NCBI RefSeq assembly: GCF_000192575.1 | Contig: NZ_GL876934.1 | Coordinates: forward strand, 357,941-421,940 | Reading direction: 5' to 3' | Length of the DNA: 64,000 nt | Origin: Novosphingobium nitrogenifigens DSM 19370 | GTDB lineage: Bacteria > Pseudomonadota > Alphaproteobacteria > Sphingomonadales > Sphingomonadaceae | Part shown: one piece after another, positions 1 to 8,008 of the stretch | Position numbering within the stretch: the first letter of the stretch is position 1 | Layout: each line of letters starts with the position of its first letter | Notes under the pieces: generated by a model | What the model saw: the letters and a program-made list of their open reading frames with translations, nothing else | Database searches by the model: none | What the model was told of the DNA's origin: nothing | Program-made: the position numbers and the translations under genes

Positions 1-423
1 AATCGCCATGCCATAGCTGCGGCTGAACCACTGGGCGGCGAGAATGCTGACCCCGCAGGCCATCAGCACTTTGCCTACCCCCATGACCAGCCGCAAGGCA
101 TAGAGCATGATCAAGGACTTGCACGTGCCGATGGCGATCAGGGTGAGCGAGGCGATCACCACCCCCGCCGCAATCATGCGAAAGCCGCCAAAGCGCCGAA
201 TGATCGGATCGCCCGCCAGCGTGAGCGGCGCCGCCAGCCAGAACGCGGACACCAGGCCACTCGTTGCCGCACGGCTCCAGCCGAATTCGGCCGTCAGCGG
301 CGTGATGAACAGCGTGAAGCTGTAGAGCCCGCAGCCATAGACCATCATCCCGGCCAGGAAGAGCGCGATGACGACTTTCCAGCCGTGGTAGAGACCGCGC
401 TCTCGCGCCGGGACTGTGGTCAT
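1..423 (-). CDS. MFS transporter, N-terminal part (cut by window edge)
   Basis: The 141 visible codons start at an ATG just after the aldehyde dehydrogenase gene and run off the left edge. The protein opens with a short cytoplasmic tail (MTTVPARERGLYHGWK) and then alternates hydrophobic helices with short charged loops, including a GDPIIRRFGG-type loop after the second helix. This is the usual start of a 12-helix major facilitator of the oxalate/formate or monocarboxylate type. It is third in a minus-strand run after an FAD oxidoreductase and an aldehyde dehydrogenase, with a 40-base gap, so uptake of their amine or acid substrate is a reasonable inference. The substrate cannot be read from the sequence. 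Confidence 0.85.
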   Translation of the reverse strand, partial: MTTVPARERGLYHGWKVVIALFLAGMMVYGCGLYSFTLFITPLTAEFGWSRAATSGLVSAFWLAAPLTLAGDPIIRRFGGFRMIAAGVVIASLTLIAIGTCKSLIMLYALRLVMGVGKVLMACGVSILAAQWFSRSYGMAI

Positions 424-463
424 GACAGGGACTCCTCAGCCGACAGGAAAATGTTCGGAAAAA

Positions 464-1897
464 TCAGCCCCAGCCGATCACGCCCTTGATCTCGAGGAAG
501 TCGTGGATGCCGTAATCGGCATATTCACGCCCGTTGCCCGACTGCTTGTACCCGCCGAACGGCGCGAACGTGTCCCAGTCGGGATAGTTGATCTGAACGG
601 TGCCGCTGCGCAACCGGCGCGAAATCGCCCGTGCCTTTTCGATGTCGGTCGTGGCGATGTAATTGGCAAGACCATAGACGGTGTCGTTGGCGATCGCGAT
701 GGCCTGCTCCACGCTGTCGTAAGGCAGGATCGAGAGCACCATGCCGAAGATTTCCTCGCGCGCGATGGTCATGTCGGGAGTGACGCCGCCAAAGACCGTC
801 GGCTTCACGAAATAGCCCGCATCGAGCCCTTCGGGACGTCCCGTACCGCCCGTCACCAGAATGGCGCCCTCGTCGATCCCCGTCTGGATCAGGCGCTGGA
901 TCTTGCCCCACTGCACGTCGCTGACCACCGGGCCATGCGTCGTTGCCGGATCGAGCGGATCGCCCACGACAAGACCCGCTGCGGTTTCACGCGCGATCTT
1001 GAGCGCTTCCTCATGACGATCGGCGGGAACCAGCATGCGCGTGGGCGCATCGCAGGACTGTCCGGCATTGCTGAAGCAGCCGAGCACGCCCTTGGCCACG
1101 GCATCGGCGAAATCAGCATCGGGCAGGATGATGTTGGCCGACTTTCCGCCCAGTTCCTGCGACACCCGCTTGACCGTGGTCGCGGCGGCCTTGGCAACGA
1201 GAATGCCCGCGCGGGTCGATCCGGTGAAGGAAACCATGTCGACGTCGGGATGCTCGGCCATGACCTGTCCCACGTCGGGGCCATTGCCGTTGACCATGTT
1301 GAACACACCCGCAGGCGTTCCGGCCGCTTCCATCACTTCGGCAAAGATCAGCCCGCTCGCAGGCGCGATTTCCGAAGGCTTGAGCACGACGGTGCAGCCC
1401 GCCGCCAGAGCCGGCGCGACCTTGCACACGATCTGGTTCAGCGGCCAGTTCCATGGCGTGATCAGCGCGGCAACGCCGATCGGTTCGAGCAGAACGCGGC
1501 TGGTTCCGCGCTGTTCCTCGAAGTCCATGTCTTCCAGCGCCTTGATCGCGGCTTCCATGTGCGCGCGTCCGGCCCAGGCCTGTGCGCCGGTCGCAAAGGA
1601 CAGCGGCGCCCCCATTTCGGCGCTGACCGCGCGGGCGATGTCGTCGAACCGCTTGTTGTATTCCTCCAGCACCCGGCGGAGCAGCGCCAGCCGTTCCTCT
1701 TTGGTGGTGAAGGCATAGGTCTCGAACGCGCGACGGGCGGCCGCGACAGCGCGATCGACATCCTCCTTGCCGCCGAGCGCGATCGTCATGAACGGCGCCT
1801 CGGTCGCCGGATTGATCACATCGAGCGTTGCCGAGCCGGCCGGGTCAACCCATGCGCCGTCGATGTAGAACTTGAGAGCATTGGCGGAAAACGACAT
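464..1897 (-). CDS. Aldehyde dehydrogenase family protein
   Basis: This 477-residue NAD(P)-dependent aldehyde dehydrogenase oxidises an aldehyde to its acid. Visible landmarks are PWNWP near residue 148 (Asn150), the general-base Glu248 in QELGGKS, and the catalytic Cys282 in NAGQSCDAPTR. Length is normal for the family. It lies 41 bases after the FAD oxidoreductase and before the MFS gene, all in one direction, so it probably oxidises the aldehyde released by that oxidoreductase, as PuuC follows PuuB in putrescine breakdown. That pairing is inference; sequence alone does not fix the substrate. Confidence 0.93.
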   Translation of the reverse strand: MSFSANALKFYIDGAWVDPAGSATLDVINPATEAPFMTIALGGKEDVDRAVAAARRAFETYAFTTKEERLALLRRVLEEYNKRFDDIARAVSAEMGAPLSFATGAQAWAGRAHMEAAIKALEDMDFEEQRGTSRVLLEPIGVAALITPWNWPLNQIVCKVAPALAAGCTVVLKPSEIAPASGLIFAEVMEAAGTPAGVFNMVNGNGPDVGQVMAEHPDVDMVSFTGSTRAGILVAKAAATTVKRVSQELGGKSANIILPDADFADAVAKGVLGCFSNAGQSCDAPTRMLVPADRHEEALKIARETAAGLVVGDPLDPATTHGPVVSDVQWGKIQRLIQTGIDEGAILVTGGTGRPEGLDAGYFVKPTVFGGVTPDMTIAREEIFGMVLSILPYDSVEQAIAIANDTVYGLANYIATTDIEKARAISRRLRSGTVQINYPDWDTFAPFGGYKQSGNGREYADYGIHDFLEIKGVIGWG

Positions 1898-1938
1898 GCG
1901 AGACGGTCCCTGATAGAAAAACCTGGAAGGAAACGGGG

Positions 1939-3336
1939 TTATTGTTCGCCCAGCCAGGACGCGAGCGGCGCGTCGAACGGCAGGCGCTCACCAGCAGTCT
2001 CAGCCTCGTCGATGCGGGCAAAGGCATTCTGCACATAGCGGACGCCATAGTAGCGGAACGGCTCGACTTCCCAGCGCGGCGCCTGCGGGCGATGAAACGG
2101 CAGGCCTTCGAGACTGGAGGGCTTGCCCAGCACTTGCGCAGCAAGCAGGCTGGCCGAAAGCGCCGACGTCGCCACCCCGCGCCCGGTATAGCCTTCGCAG
2201 CGGGCATGGCGGCTGTCGGGGTCGAACCAGACACTCGGAACCCAGTCGCGCGGAATGCCCAGATAGCCGCCCCAGGAATGAGTGAAGCGCACCCCGTGCA
2301 AGAGCGGCCACCAGTCACGCACTTCGCCGCGCATCTTGGTGAAGATGGCCTCGTCGCGCACGACGTCCTCGGGCATGGCCGAGGCATATTGGTACAGCGC
2401 CCCGCGACTGCCATAGAGAATCCGGCCATCGGTCGTCTTGGTCAGGTAATTCTTGGTGTGGACCGGCGAACTGAGAGATTCGCCCGCGGCCCAGCCGATT
2501 TCCTCCCACTGCGCAGGTGTCAGCGGCTCGGACAGAATGATCATCGAGGACATCGGCAAGAGGTCGCGGCGGAATTGCGACAAGCCGCTGAGATAGGCTT
2601 CCCCCGCCGTTACCACCGCGCGGCGCGCGGACACGAAACCGCCCTTGGTTTCCAGCCCCGCATCGCTCCCGAAGCGAACCGACTTTACCGCCGTCCCCTC
2701 ATAGATGCGCACGCCGCGCGCTTCGAGCGCACGGGCAAGACCGCGCACCAGTCGCCCCGGATGGACCGCCGCGCCCCCATCGCTCGCCAGCCCGCCATGA
2801 ACCTTGGTCGCGTGGACCCGGTCAAAAGCCTCGGATGCGGACAGGATGCGCTTGTCGTCGGCAAGCCCCAGCCGCTGAAACGTCCGCAGCGTCGCATAGA
2901 GGCCGGGCAATTGATGTTCGCCCCGCGCCAGCGTGAGGAGGCCGGTCTTGCGATAATGGGCGTCGATCCCGGCTTCCGCGAGAGTGGTGCCAATGCTCTC
3001 GACCATGTCCTCGAGCGCGAGCAGCGTCGCGCGGGCCTTGTCGGCGCCGAACCGCGCGATCATCGCATGGGCATCGACCGGATAGCGCGGGGACACCCAG
3101 CCGCCGTTCCGCCCCGAGGCCCCGTGCCCGACGAAATCCCGTTCCACGATGACGATGTCGAGCGAAGGTTCGTGCTGAAGCAGGAACCAGGCGGTCCACA
3201 GCCCGGTAAAACCGCCGCCCATGATGGCGACGTCGGCCGTGATATCCGATTTCAGGCGCGGCCGGGGCGACAGGTCGTCTCCACAGGTTTCCAGCCAGAA
3301 CGATACCGCCTGTGGGGCCAGTTTCCGGTTCGCCAT
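1939..3336 (-). CDS. FAD-dependent amine oxidoreductase (DAO/PuuB-like)
   Basis: A 465-residue protein of the D-amino-acid oxidase/glycine oxidase fold. The ADP-binding Rossmann motif GGGFTG sits at residues 40-45, followed by an acidic end of the second strand (VERD) and the GASGRNGGW segment typical of gamma-glutamylputrescine oxidase and related amine oxidases. No signal peptide is seen, so it should act in the cytoplasm, releasing an aldehyde plus ammonia or an amine. It heads the operon with the aldehyde dehydrogenase and MFS genes. Polyamine or amino-acid-derived amine catabolism is the best guess; sarcosine- or glycine-oxidase activity is an alternative. Confidence 0.88.
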   Translation of the reverse strand: MANRKLAPQAVSFWLETCGDDLSPRPRLKSDITADVAIMGGGFTGLWTAWFLLQHEPSLDIVIVERDFVGHGASGRNGGWVSPRYPVDAHAMIARFGADKARATLLALEDMVESIGTTLAEAGIDAHYRKTGLLTLARGEHQLPGLYATLRTFQRLGLADDKRILSASEAFDRVHATKVHGGLASDGGAAVHPGRLVRGLARALEARGVRIYEGTAVKSVRFGSDAGLETKGGFVSARRAVVTAGEAYLSGLSQFRRDLLPMSSMIILSEPLTPAQWEEIGWAAGESLSSPVHTKNYLTKTTDGRILYGSRGALYQYASAMPEDVVRDEAIFTKMRGEVRDWWPLLHGVRFTHSWGGYLGIPRDWVPSVWFDPDSRHARCEGYTGRGVATSALSASLLAAQVLGKPSSLEGLPFHRPQAPRWEVEPFRYYGVRYVQNAFARIDEAETAGERLPFDAPLASWLGEQ

Positions 3337-3369
3337 GATCCTATCCGCTTGAGTGAGCCTTCGAACCCG

Positions 3370-3392
3370 CTTGATGTGATCTCAGGATCAAG
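3370..3392. promoter_or_regulatory. Inverted repeat in divergent intergenic region
   Basis: CTTGAT and ATCAAG face each other across 11 bases in the 147-base gap between the divergent FAD oxidoreductase and M24 peptidase genes. It could be an operator shared by both; no regulator gene is adjacent, so this is weak. Confidence 0.2.
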
Positions 3393-3483
3393 AAAAAGCC
3401 ACAGCGTTCAAGGAAAAAGAGCAACAAGGGTGACGCGGCCTCGCGAATTGCGCGGCAGGCACGAGCGGTGTAGCCCTTGCCCC

Positions 3484-4164
3484 ATGCCAACCTCTGCATC
3501 CTCTCGCCATCCGATCCGCGAAGCCATCGGCCCCAATTATTCGCTCGATGCGATGCATGCCGCGCAGGAACAGACTTGGCGCGCGGTCGAAGCCATCGCC
3601 GCCCGCATCGTTCCGGGCATGCGCGAAAGCGAGGCTCAGGCACTGGGCGAGGAAATCCTCGCGCATCACGGCATGGAACTGGACTGGCACCCGCTCCTCG
3701 TCCGCTTCGGCCCGAACACGCTCAAACTGTTCAGTGAAAAGAGCGACGGCGATCCCGTGCTGGGCGAGGACGATATCTTCTTCATCGACATGGGGCCGGT
3801 TTTCGGCGGCCATGAAGGGGATGCGGGGGCGACCTACGTGACCGGCAAAGATCCCGAAATGGCAGCCTGTGCCAAGGCCGCGCGGACCCTGTTCGATAAA
3901 GTGCGCAAGATCTGGCACAAGGGCGACGTCGGCGGCATCGCCCTTTACGAAGCGGCCGCGCACGAAGCCCATAAAATGGGCTGGGAACTCAATCTGGAAG
4001 TCAAGGGACACCGGGTGAGCGATTACCCCCACCGCGCCCTGCCGCCGGGCGGCAAGCTCGGCACATTCGAAGACGTACCGGGTGCGGGCCTGTGGATTCT
4101 GGAAATCCAGATCCGCCATCCCACGCGCCTGTTCGGCGCCTTTTTCGAAGACTTGCTCGCCTGA
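3484..4164 (+). CDS. Short M24 family metallopeptidase
   Basis: A 226-residue pita-bread-fold protein without the N-terminal creatinase domain of aminopeptidase P. Candidate metal ligands keep the family order: Asp102 and Asp113 exactly 11 residues apart (FIDMGPVFGGHEGD), His176 in KGHRVSD, Glu207 in LEIQIR and Glu222 in FFEDLL. The expected threonine-rich stretch after the second Asp is only loosely kept. I chose ATG 3484 because it gives a normal N-terminus; the frame is open much further upstream, but that part overlaps the opposite-strand oxidoreductase. It is transcribed away from the amine operon, so a link to peptide or amide turnover is possible but unproven. Confidence 0.85.
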   Translation: MPTSASSRHPIREAIGPNYSLDAMHAAQEQTWRAVEAIAARIVPGMRESEAQALGEEILAHHGMELDWHPLLVRFGPNTLKLFSEKSDGDPVLGEDDIFFIDMGPVFGGHEGDAGATYVTGKDPEMAACAKAARTLFDKVRKIWHKGDVGGIALYEAAAHEAHKMGWELNLEVKGHRVSDYPHRALPPGGKLGTFEDVPGAGLWILEIQIRHPTRLFGAFFEDLLA

Positions 4165-4185
4165 GCCCTGCCCGCCGGGCAGGGC
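4165..4185 (+). terminator. Hairpin after M24 peptidase gene
   Basis: A perfect 9-bp stem (GCCCTGCCC / GGGCAGGGC) with a 3-base loop starts directly after the stop codon. No T-run follows, and the next gene converges, so it may stop transcription from both sides only weakly. Confidence 0.45.
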
Positions 4186-4201
4186 CACAGGCCACACGGG
4201 A

Positions 4202-5206
4202 TCAGAGAGCCCGCGCGATTTCGTAGAACAGCGCGCCGACCGCAGCCGAGGCCGGGATCGTCACCACCCAGGCGACAACGACCCGCTGCGCCACGCTCCA
4301 GCGCACGGCCGAGGCGCGCCGGGCGGCGCCCACGCCGACGACACAGCCGGTGATGGTGTGCGTCGTCGAAACCGGGATGCCGAAGGCGCTCGCCGCAAAG
4401 AGCATTACCGAGCCGCCCGCCGAAGCACAGAAGCCCTGATGATGCGACAGCTTGGTGATACGGCTGCCCATGGTTTCGATGATCTTCCAGCCACCCGAAA
4501 GAGTGCCGAGGCCCATCGCGGTATAGCAGCACAGCACGACCCAGGTCGGAACGTGGAACGTGGGTCCAAGCAGTCCTTGCGAATAGAGCAGGACGGCAAT
4601 GATCCCCATGGTCTTTTGCGCGTCATTGGCGCCGTGGCCGAGCGAATAGGCTGCAGCCGAAACCAGATGGAGCCGCTTGAACCCCTTCTCTGCCGTCTTT
4701 GCGGTTGCCCAGACCAGCGCCCAGGACGTGAGAAGGAAGAACAGCATCGAAACGATCAGGCCGAGAACCGGCGACAGCACGATCGCGACCGTCGTGGTGG
4801 TAAGGCCACCCCACACGATCGCCCCCGGGCCCGCGTGCATGATCCCCGCCCCCAGCAACCCGCCGACCAGCGCGTGGCTCGACGAGGAAGGGATGCCGCG
4901 CCACCAGGTGATGACATTCCACGCCATCGCCCCGACCAGCGCACCAAAGATGACCTGCGGGGTCACCACGTCCTTGTTGATGATCCCCTTGCCGACCGTT
5001 TCGGCAACTTTCAGACCGAACGTGAAATAGGCGGCAAAATTGAAGAAAGCCGCAAAGAGCACCGCCTGAACCGGCGTCAGCAGACGCGTCGAGACCACCG
5101 TCGCGATGGAATTGGCCGCGTCGTGAAGGCCGTTGAGGAAGTCGAAGGCCAGCGCCATGATCACCAGACCGATGATCAAGGGCAGCGCGACGCTGAGATG
5201 CATCAT
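4202..5206 (-). CDS. pit: Low-affinity inorganic phosphate transporter, PiT family
   Basis: A 334-residue inner-membrane protein with about ten hydrophobic segments. Both PiT signatures are present: FLNGLHDAANSIAT near residue 24 in the N-terminal half and SLGHGANDAQKTMG in the C-terminal half. The family imports metal-phosphate by proton or sodium symport. It starts only 12 bases after the NUDIX-DUF47 gene, the standard DUF47-pit pairing, in which the DUF47 partner is thought to regulate the transporter. The start could be either of two consecutive ATG codons. Confidence 0.95.
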   Translation of the reverse strand: MMHLSVALPLIIGLVIMALAFDFLNGLHDAANSIATVVSTRLLTPVQAVLFAAFFNFAAYFTFGLKVAETVGKGIINKDVVTPQVIFGALVGAMAWNVITWWRGIPSSSSHALVGGLLGAGIMHAGPGAIVWGGLTTTTVAIVLSPVLGLIVSMLFFLLTSWALVWATAKTAEKGFKRLHLVSAAAYSLGHGANDAQKTMGIIAVLLYSQGLLGPTFHVPTWVVLCCYTAMGLGTLSGGWKIIETMGSRITKLSHHQGFCASAGGSVMLFAASAFGIPVSTTHTITGCVVGVGAARRASAVRWSVAQRVVVAWVVTIPASAAVGALFYEIARAL

Positions 5207-5218
5207 TGTCCCGCCCCC

Positions 5219-6364
5219 TCAGGCGTGGTCGATCACGAGATTGTCGATCTCGTTGGCGACATCCTCGAACTTGTCGACGACCCGTTCGAGGTGAATGTAG
5301 ATTTCACGCGCGACGAAGAAACGCATCGGCGCGGATTCGCCATGTGTCTTGAACGCCTTGGTCAGGCCGACGTGATAGATTTCGTCGGCACGCCCTTCGA
5401 GACGGATCAGGCGCTCGGTCAGTTCGTGCAGGCGCGCTGCATTGCCGTGGATCGTGCGCAGCAGCGGCAAAGCCTCGGCGATCAGGCGCGCGGCTTCGAC
5501 GATGATCGCCGCCATGTCCTGCATTTCCGGCTCGAATGCCGTCACTTCATAGATCGAGACGGCATTGGCGGTCTGGTACATCTGGTCGATGGCATCGTCC
5601 ATCGACCCGATCAGCGACGTGATCGCGCCGCGATCGAACGGGGTGAGGAACGTCTTGCGGACGGTCACCAGAACTTCGCGAGTAATCGCATCGGCGTCGT
5701 TTTCACGCTCGATGATTTCGCGCACATGGTCGGCCATGCCCGAACCGCCCTGAAGCAGGCGAGCGAGCGCGCTGCTGCCGGCAACGATCGTCTGCCCATG
5801 GGCCTCGAACAGCTCGAAGAAGTTGCCCTGGCGCGGCAACAGGTTCTGGAACCAGTGGAACATCCCCATTTTCTCCTTCACGCTGCCGATGCTGCGGACA
5901 AGCGGTGTGGCTTCGGTATGCGCGCTGAGGTCGGTAGTCCGGAAACAGCGGATCATGACGGCAAGGTCGGGTTCGTCGACCATCTGTGCCGCCTCGGCGA
6001 GCGAGAACCAGCGACGCGTACGTTCGCCTGCTTCCTGCCAGCCATCCAGTTCCGACGTAACGGCCAGCGGGAACACCAGCACATTCGCCTTGACCGCCGC
6101 GCCCGAGCGCAACGTCTTGCGATATTGATAACTACCGATCGGGGTCGGGCAGATCGCCCCCGTCACTCCCGCTTCTTCCAGTGCCTCGCGCGCGGCCGCG
6201 GCATGCGGCTGCTCGCCCTTGCTCCCGTTTCCCTTGGGCAGAACCCAGCGGCCCGTCCCTCGCGAGGTGACAAGCATGATCTCCGTTGGAGCGGAAAGAC
6301 CGTCACCCGAGGTGCGGTACGGCAAGGCGGCAATCTGTCGGACGGTTCGACTCCCCAATCTCAA
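5219..6364 (-). CDS. NUDIX hydrolase fused in frame to DUF47 (PhoU-like) protein
   Basis: One uninterrupted 381-codon frame. Residues about 8-140 form a NUDIX hydrolase with a perfect box: Gly45, Glu51, Arg59-Glu60, Glu63-Glu64 and Gly66, preceded by WVLPKG as in diphosphoinositol-polyphosphate/diadenosine-polyphosphate hydrolases. Residues about 168-381 are a complete DUF47 protein beginning MFHWFQNLLPRQGNFFELFE, the usual start of stand-alone members. The joining segment (about 141-165) has no recognisable fold. A strong ribosome site with ATG codons at 5869 and 5863 precedes the DUF47 part, so separate DUF47 may also be made. The first codon here is TTG; the true N-terminus is uncertain. 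It is co-transcribed with pit, suggesting phosphate-linked signalling. Confidence 0.85.
   Translation of the reverse strand: MRLGSRTVRQIAALPYRTSGDGLSAPTEIMLVTSRGTGRWVLPKGNGSKGEQPHAAAAREALEEAGVTGAICPTPIGSYQYRKTLRSGAAVKANVLVFPLAVTSELDGWQEAGERTRRWFSLAEAAQMVDEPDLAVMIRCFRTTDLSAHTEATPLVRSIGSVKEKMGMFHWFQNLLPRQGNFFELFEAHGQTIVAGSSALARLLQGGSGMADHVREIIERENDADAITREVLVTVRKTFLTPFDRGAITSLIGSMDDAIDQMYQTANAVSIYEVTAFEPEMQDMAAIIVEAARLIAEALPLLRTIHGNAARLHELTERLIRLEGRADEIYHVGLTKAFKTHGESAPMRFFVAREIYIHLERVVDKFEDVANEIDNLVIDHA
5863..5880 (-). promoter_or_regulatory. Internal ribosome binding site before the DUF47 domain
   Basis: On the minus strand AAGGAG is followed by ATG at 5869 (3 bases from GGAG) and ATG at 5863 (9 bases from GGAG). 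The second gives the canonical DUF47 start MFHW, so a shorter DUF47-only product may be translated from the same message. Confidence 0.55.
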
Positions 6365-6462
6365 GCGGCGGGTGGGCGCTAGTCAGCAAAACGGCATTTC
6401 GTCAAGGAACGAGCGACTTTGTCACGCAATTCGCGACGACCCCGCATAGCACAACCGCAACG

Positions 6463-6490
6463 AAAAAGGCGCCCAAGAGAGGGCGCCTTT
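6463..6490 (-). terminator. Rho-independent terminator of gltBD
   Basis: A perfect 10-bp stem (AAAGGCGCCC, 6-base loop, GGGCGCCTTT). Read on the minus strand it ends in TTTTT, about 70 bases after the gltD stop. It separates gltD from the NUDIX-DUF47 gene downstream. Confidence 0.9.
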
Positions 6491-6562
6491 CCCGGTAATC
6501 CACGGTTTTCCGCTTCTGCGCCGTCCCGCATTCCGGCCGGACCGGAACGCGGGACGAAACCT

Positions 6563-8005
6563 TCAGCGCGGAAGTTCGGAAACGCCCATCAGCGCCTCGT
6601 CCACCGCGCGGGCGCACTGGCGACCTTCGCGGATGGCCCAGACGACCAGGCTCTGACCGCGACGCATGTCCCCGCACGAGAACACGTTTTCGACGCTGGT
6701 CTGATAGTTGTCGGTGCTTGCCGCGACATTGCCGCGCCCGTCGAGCGAAACGCCCGCCTGTTCGAGCAGGCCCTGCTTGCGGGGACCGACAAAGCCCATG
6801 GCAAGGAAGATCAGGTCGGCCTTGAGCGTGAACTCGCTGCCCGGCACTTCCTGCATCTTGCCGTCGACCCATTCGACCCGCACGCATTCGAGACCAGTCA
6901 CGTCGTTTTCGCCGGTCACGCGCTTGGTCAGCACGGCGAATTCGCGGGTGACGCCTTCGTCGTGGCTGGTCGAAGTGCGCAGCTTGAGCGGCCAGTTGGG
7001 CCAGCTCAGTGCCTTGTCTTCCTTTTCGGGAGGACGCGGCATGATTTCAAGCTGGGTAACCGACAGCGCGCCCTGCCGGTTGGAAGTGCCGACGCAGTCC
7101 GAACCGGTGTCGCCACCGCCGATGACAATGACGTGCTTGCCGGTCGCGGTCAGCGACCCGCGCGGTGCGGCGCGGATTTCATCGTCGCCGGCATTGCGCT
7201 TGTTCTGCTGCGTCAGGAATTCCATGGCGAAGCGCACGCCCGGCAGTTCGAAGCCGGGGATATGCAGCGGACGCGGATCTTCCGCCCCGCCCGCGAGCAC
7301 GATCGCGTCGAAATTCTCGCGCAGCGAGGCGATCGAGACCGTCACGCCGACTTCCACCGAGGTGCGGAATTCGACGCCTTCGGCCATCATCTGCACCATG
7401 CGGCGATTGATGAGGTGCTTTTCCATCTTGAAGTCGGGAATGCCGTAGCGGAGCAACCCGCCGACACGATCCGACTTCTCGAACACCGTCACCGAATGAC
7501 CGGCGCGAGCAAGCTGCTGTGCGCAGGCCATGCCCGCCGGGCCCGAACCCACGACCGCAACCGACTTGCCGCTCTTCTTGACCGGAGCCTGCGGCCCGAT
7601 CCAGCCTTCGCGCCAGCCCTTGTCGACGATCGCGCATTCGATCGACTTGATGGTGACCGGCTGGTCAACGATGTTCAGCGTGCAGGCCGCCTCGCACGGA
7701 GCGGGGCAGATGCGCCCGGTGAATTCCGGGAAGTTGTTGGTCGAGTGGAGATTGTCCAGCGCTTCGCGCCAGTCGTTGTCATAGACCAGGTGGTTCCAGT
7801 CCGGGATCTGGTTGTTCACCGGACAGCCGTTGTGACAATAGGGAATACCGCAATTCATGCAGCGCGAAGCCTGTCCCTGAAGGGTCGCTTCGTCGTGCGC
7901 GATCACGAATTCGCGATAGTGCTTCAGCCGTTCCGAAGGCGCGTCATAGCCGCGATCCTTGCGCTCGATTTCGAGAAAGCCGGTTGCCTTGCCCATCTCA
8001 TTCAA
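6563..8005 (-). CDS. gltD: Glutamate synthase (NADPH) small subunit
   Basis: A 480-residue beta subunit that passes electrons from NADPH through FAD to the large subunit. The N-terminal cysteine cluster (Cys49, Cys52, Cys57, Cys61 in [18 protein letters not shown]) and a second set in CPAPCEAAC bind iron-sulfur centres. Two Rossmann motifs follow: [12 protein letters not shown] for FAD and [11 protein letters not shown] for NADPH. It starts 3 bases after gltB, in the same operon, with AAGGA upstream of two possible ATG codons (8005 and 7996). Length is normal. Confidence 0.97.
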   Translation of the reverse strand: MNEMGKATGFLEIERKDRGYDAPSERLKHYREFVIAHDEATLQGQASRCMNCGIPYCHNGCPVNNQIPDWNHLVYDNDWREALDNLHSTNNFPEFTGRICPAPCEAACTLNIVDQPVTIKSIECAIVDKGWREGWIGPQAPVKKSGKSVAVVGSGPAGMACAQQLARAGHSVTVFEKSDRVGGLLRYGIPDFKMEKHLINRRMVQMMAEGVEFRTSVEVGVTVSIASLRENFDAIVLAGGAEDPRPLHIPGFELPGVRFAMEFLTQQNKRNAGDDEIRAAPRGSLTATGKHVIVIGGGDTGSDCVGTSNRQGALSVTQLEIMPRPPEKEDKALSWPNWPLKLRTSTSHDEGVTREFAVLTKRVTGENDVTGLECVRVEWVDGKMQEVPGSEFTLKADLIFLAMGFVGPRKQGLLEQAGVSLDGRGNVAASTDNYQTSVENVFSCGDMRRGQSLVVWAIREGRQCARAVDEALMGVSELPR

Positions 8006-8008
8006 TCC

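Noticed and set aside
416..3387. Long plus-strand frames over the aldehyde dehydrogenase and oxidoreductase genes
   Set aside because: Opposite strand holds complete catalytic motifs; only the last part of the second frame (from 3484) is a real gene.
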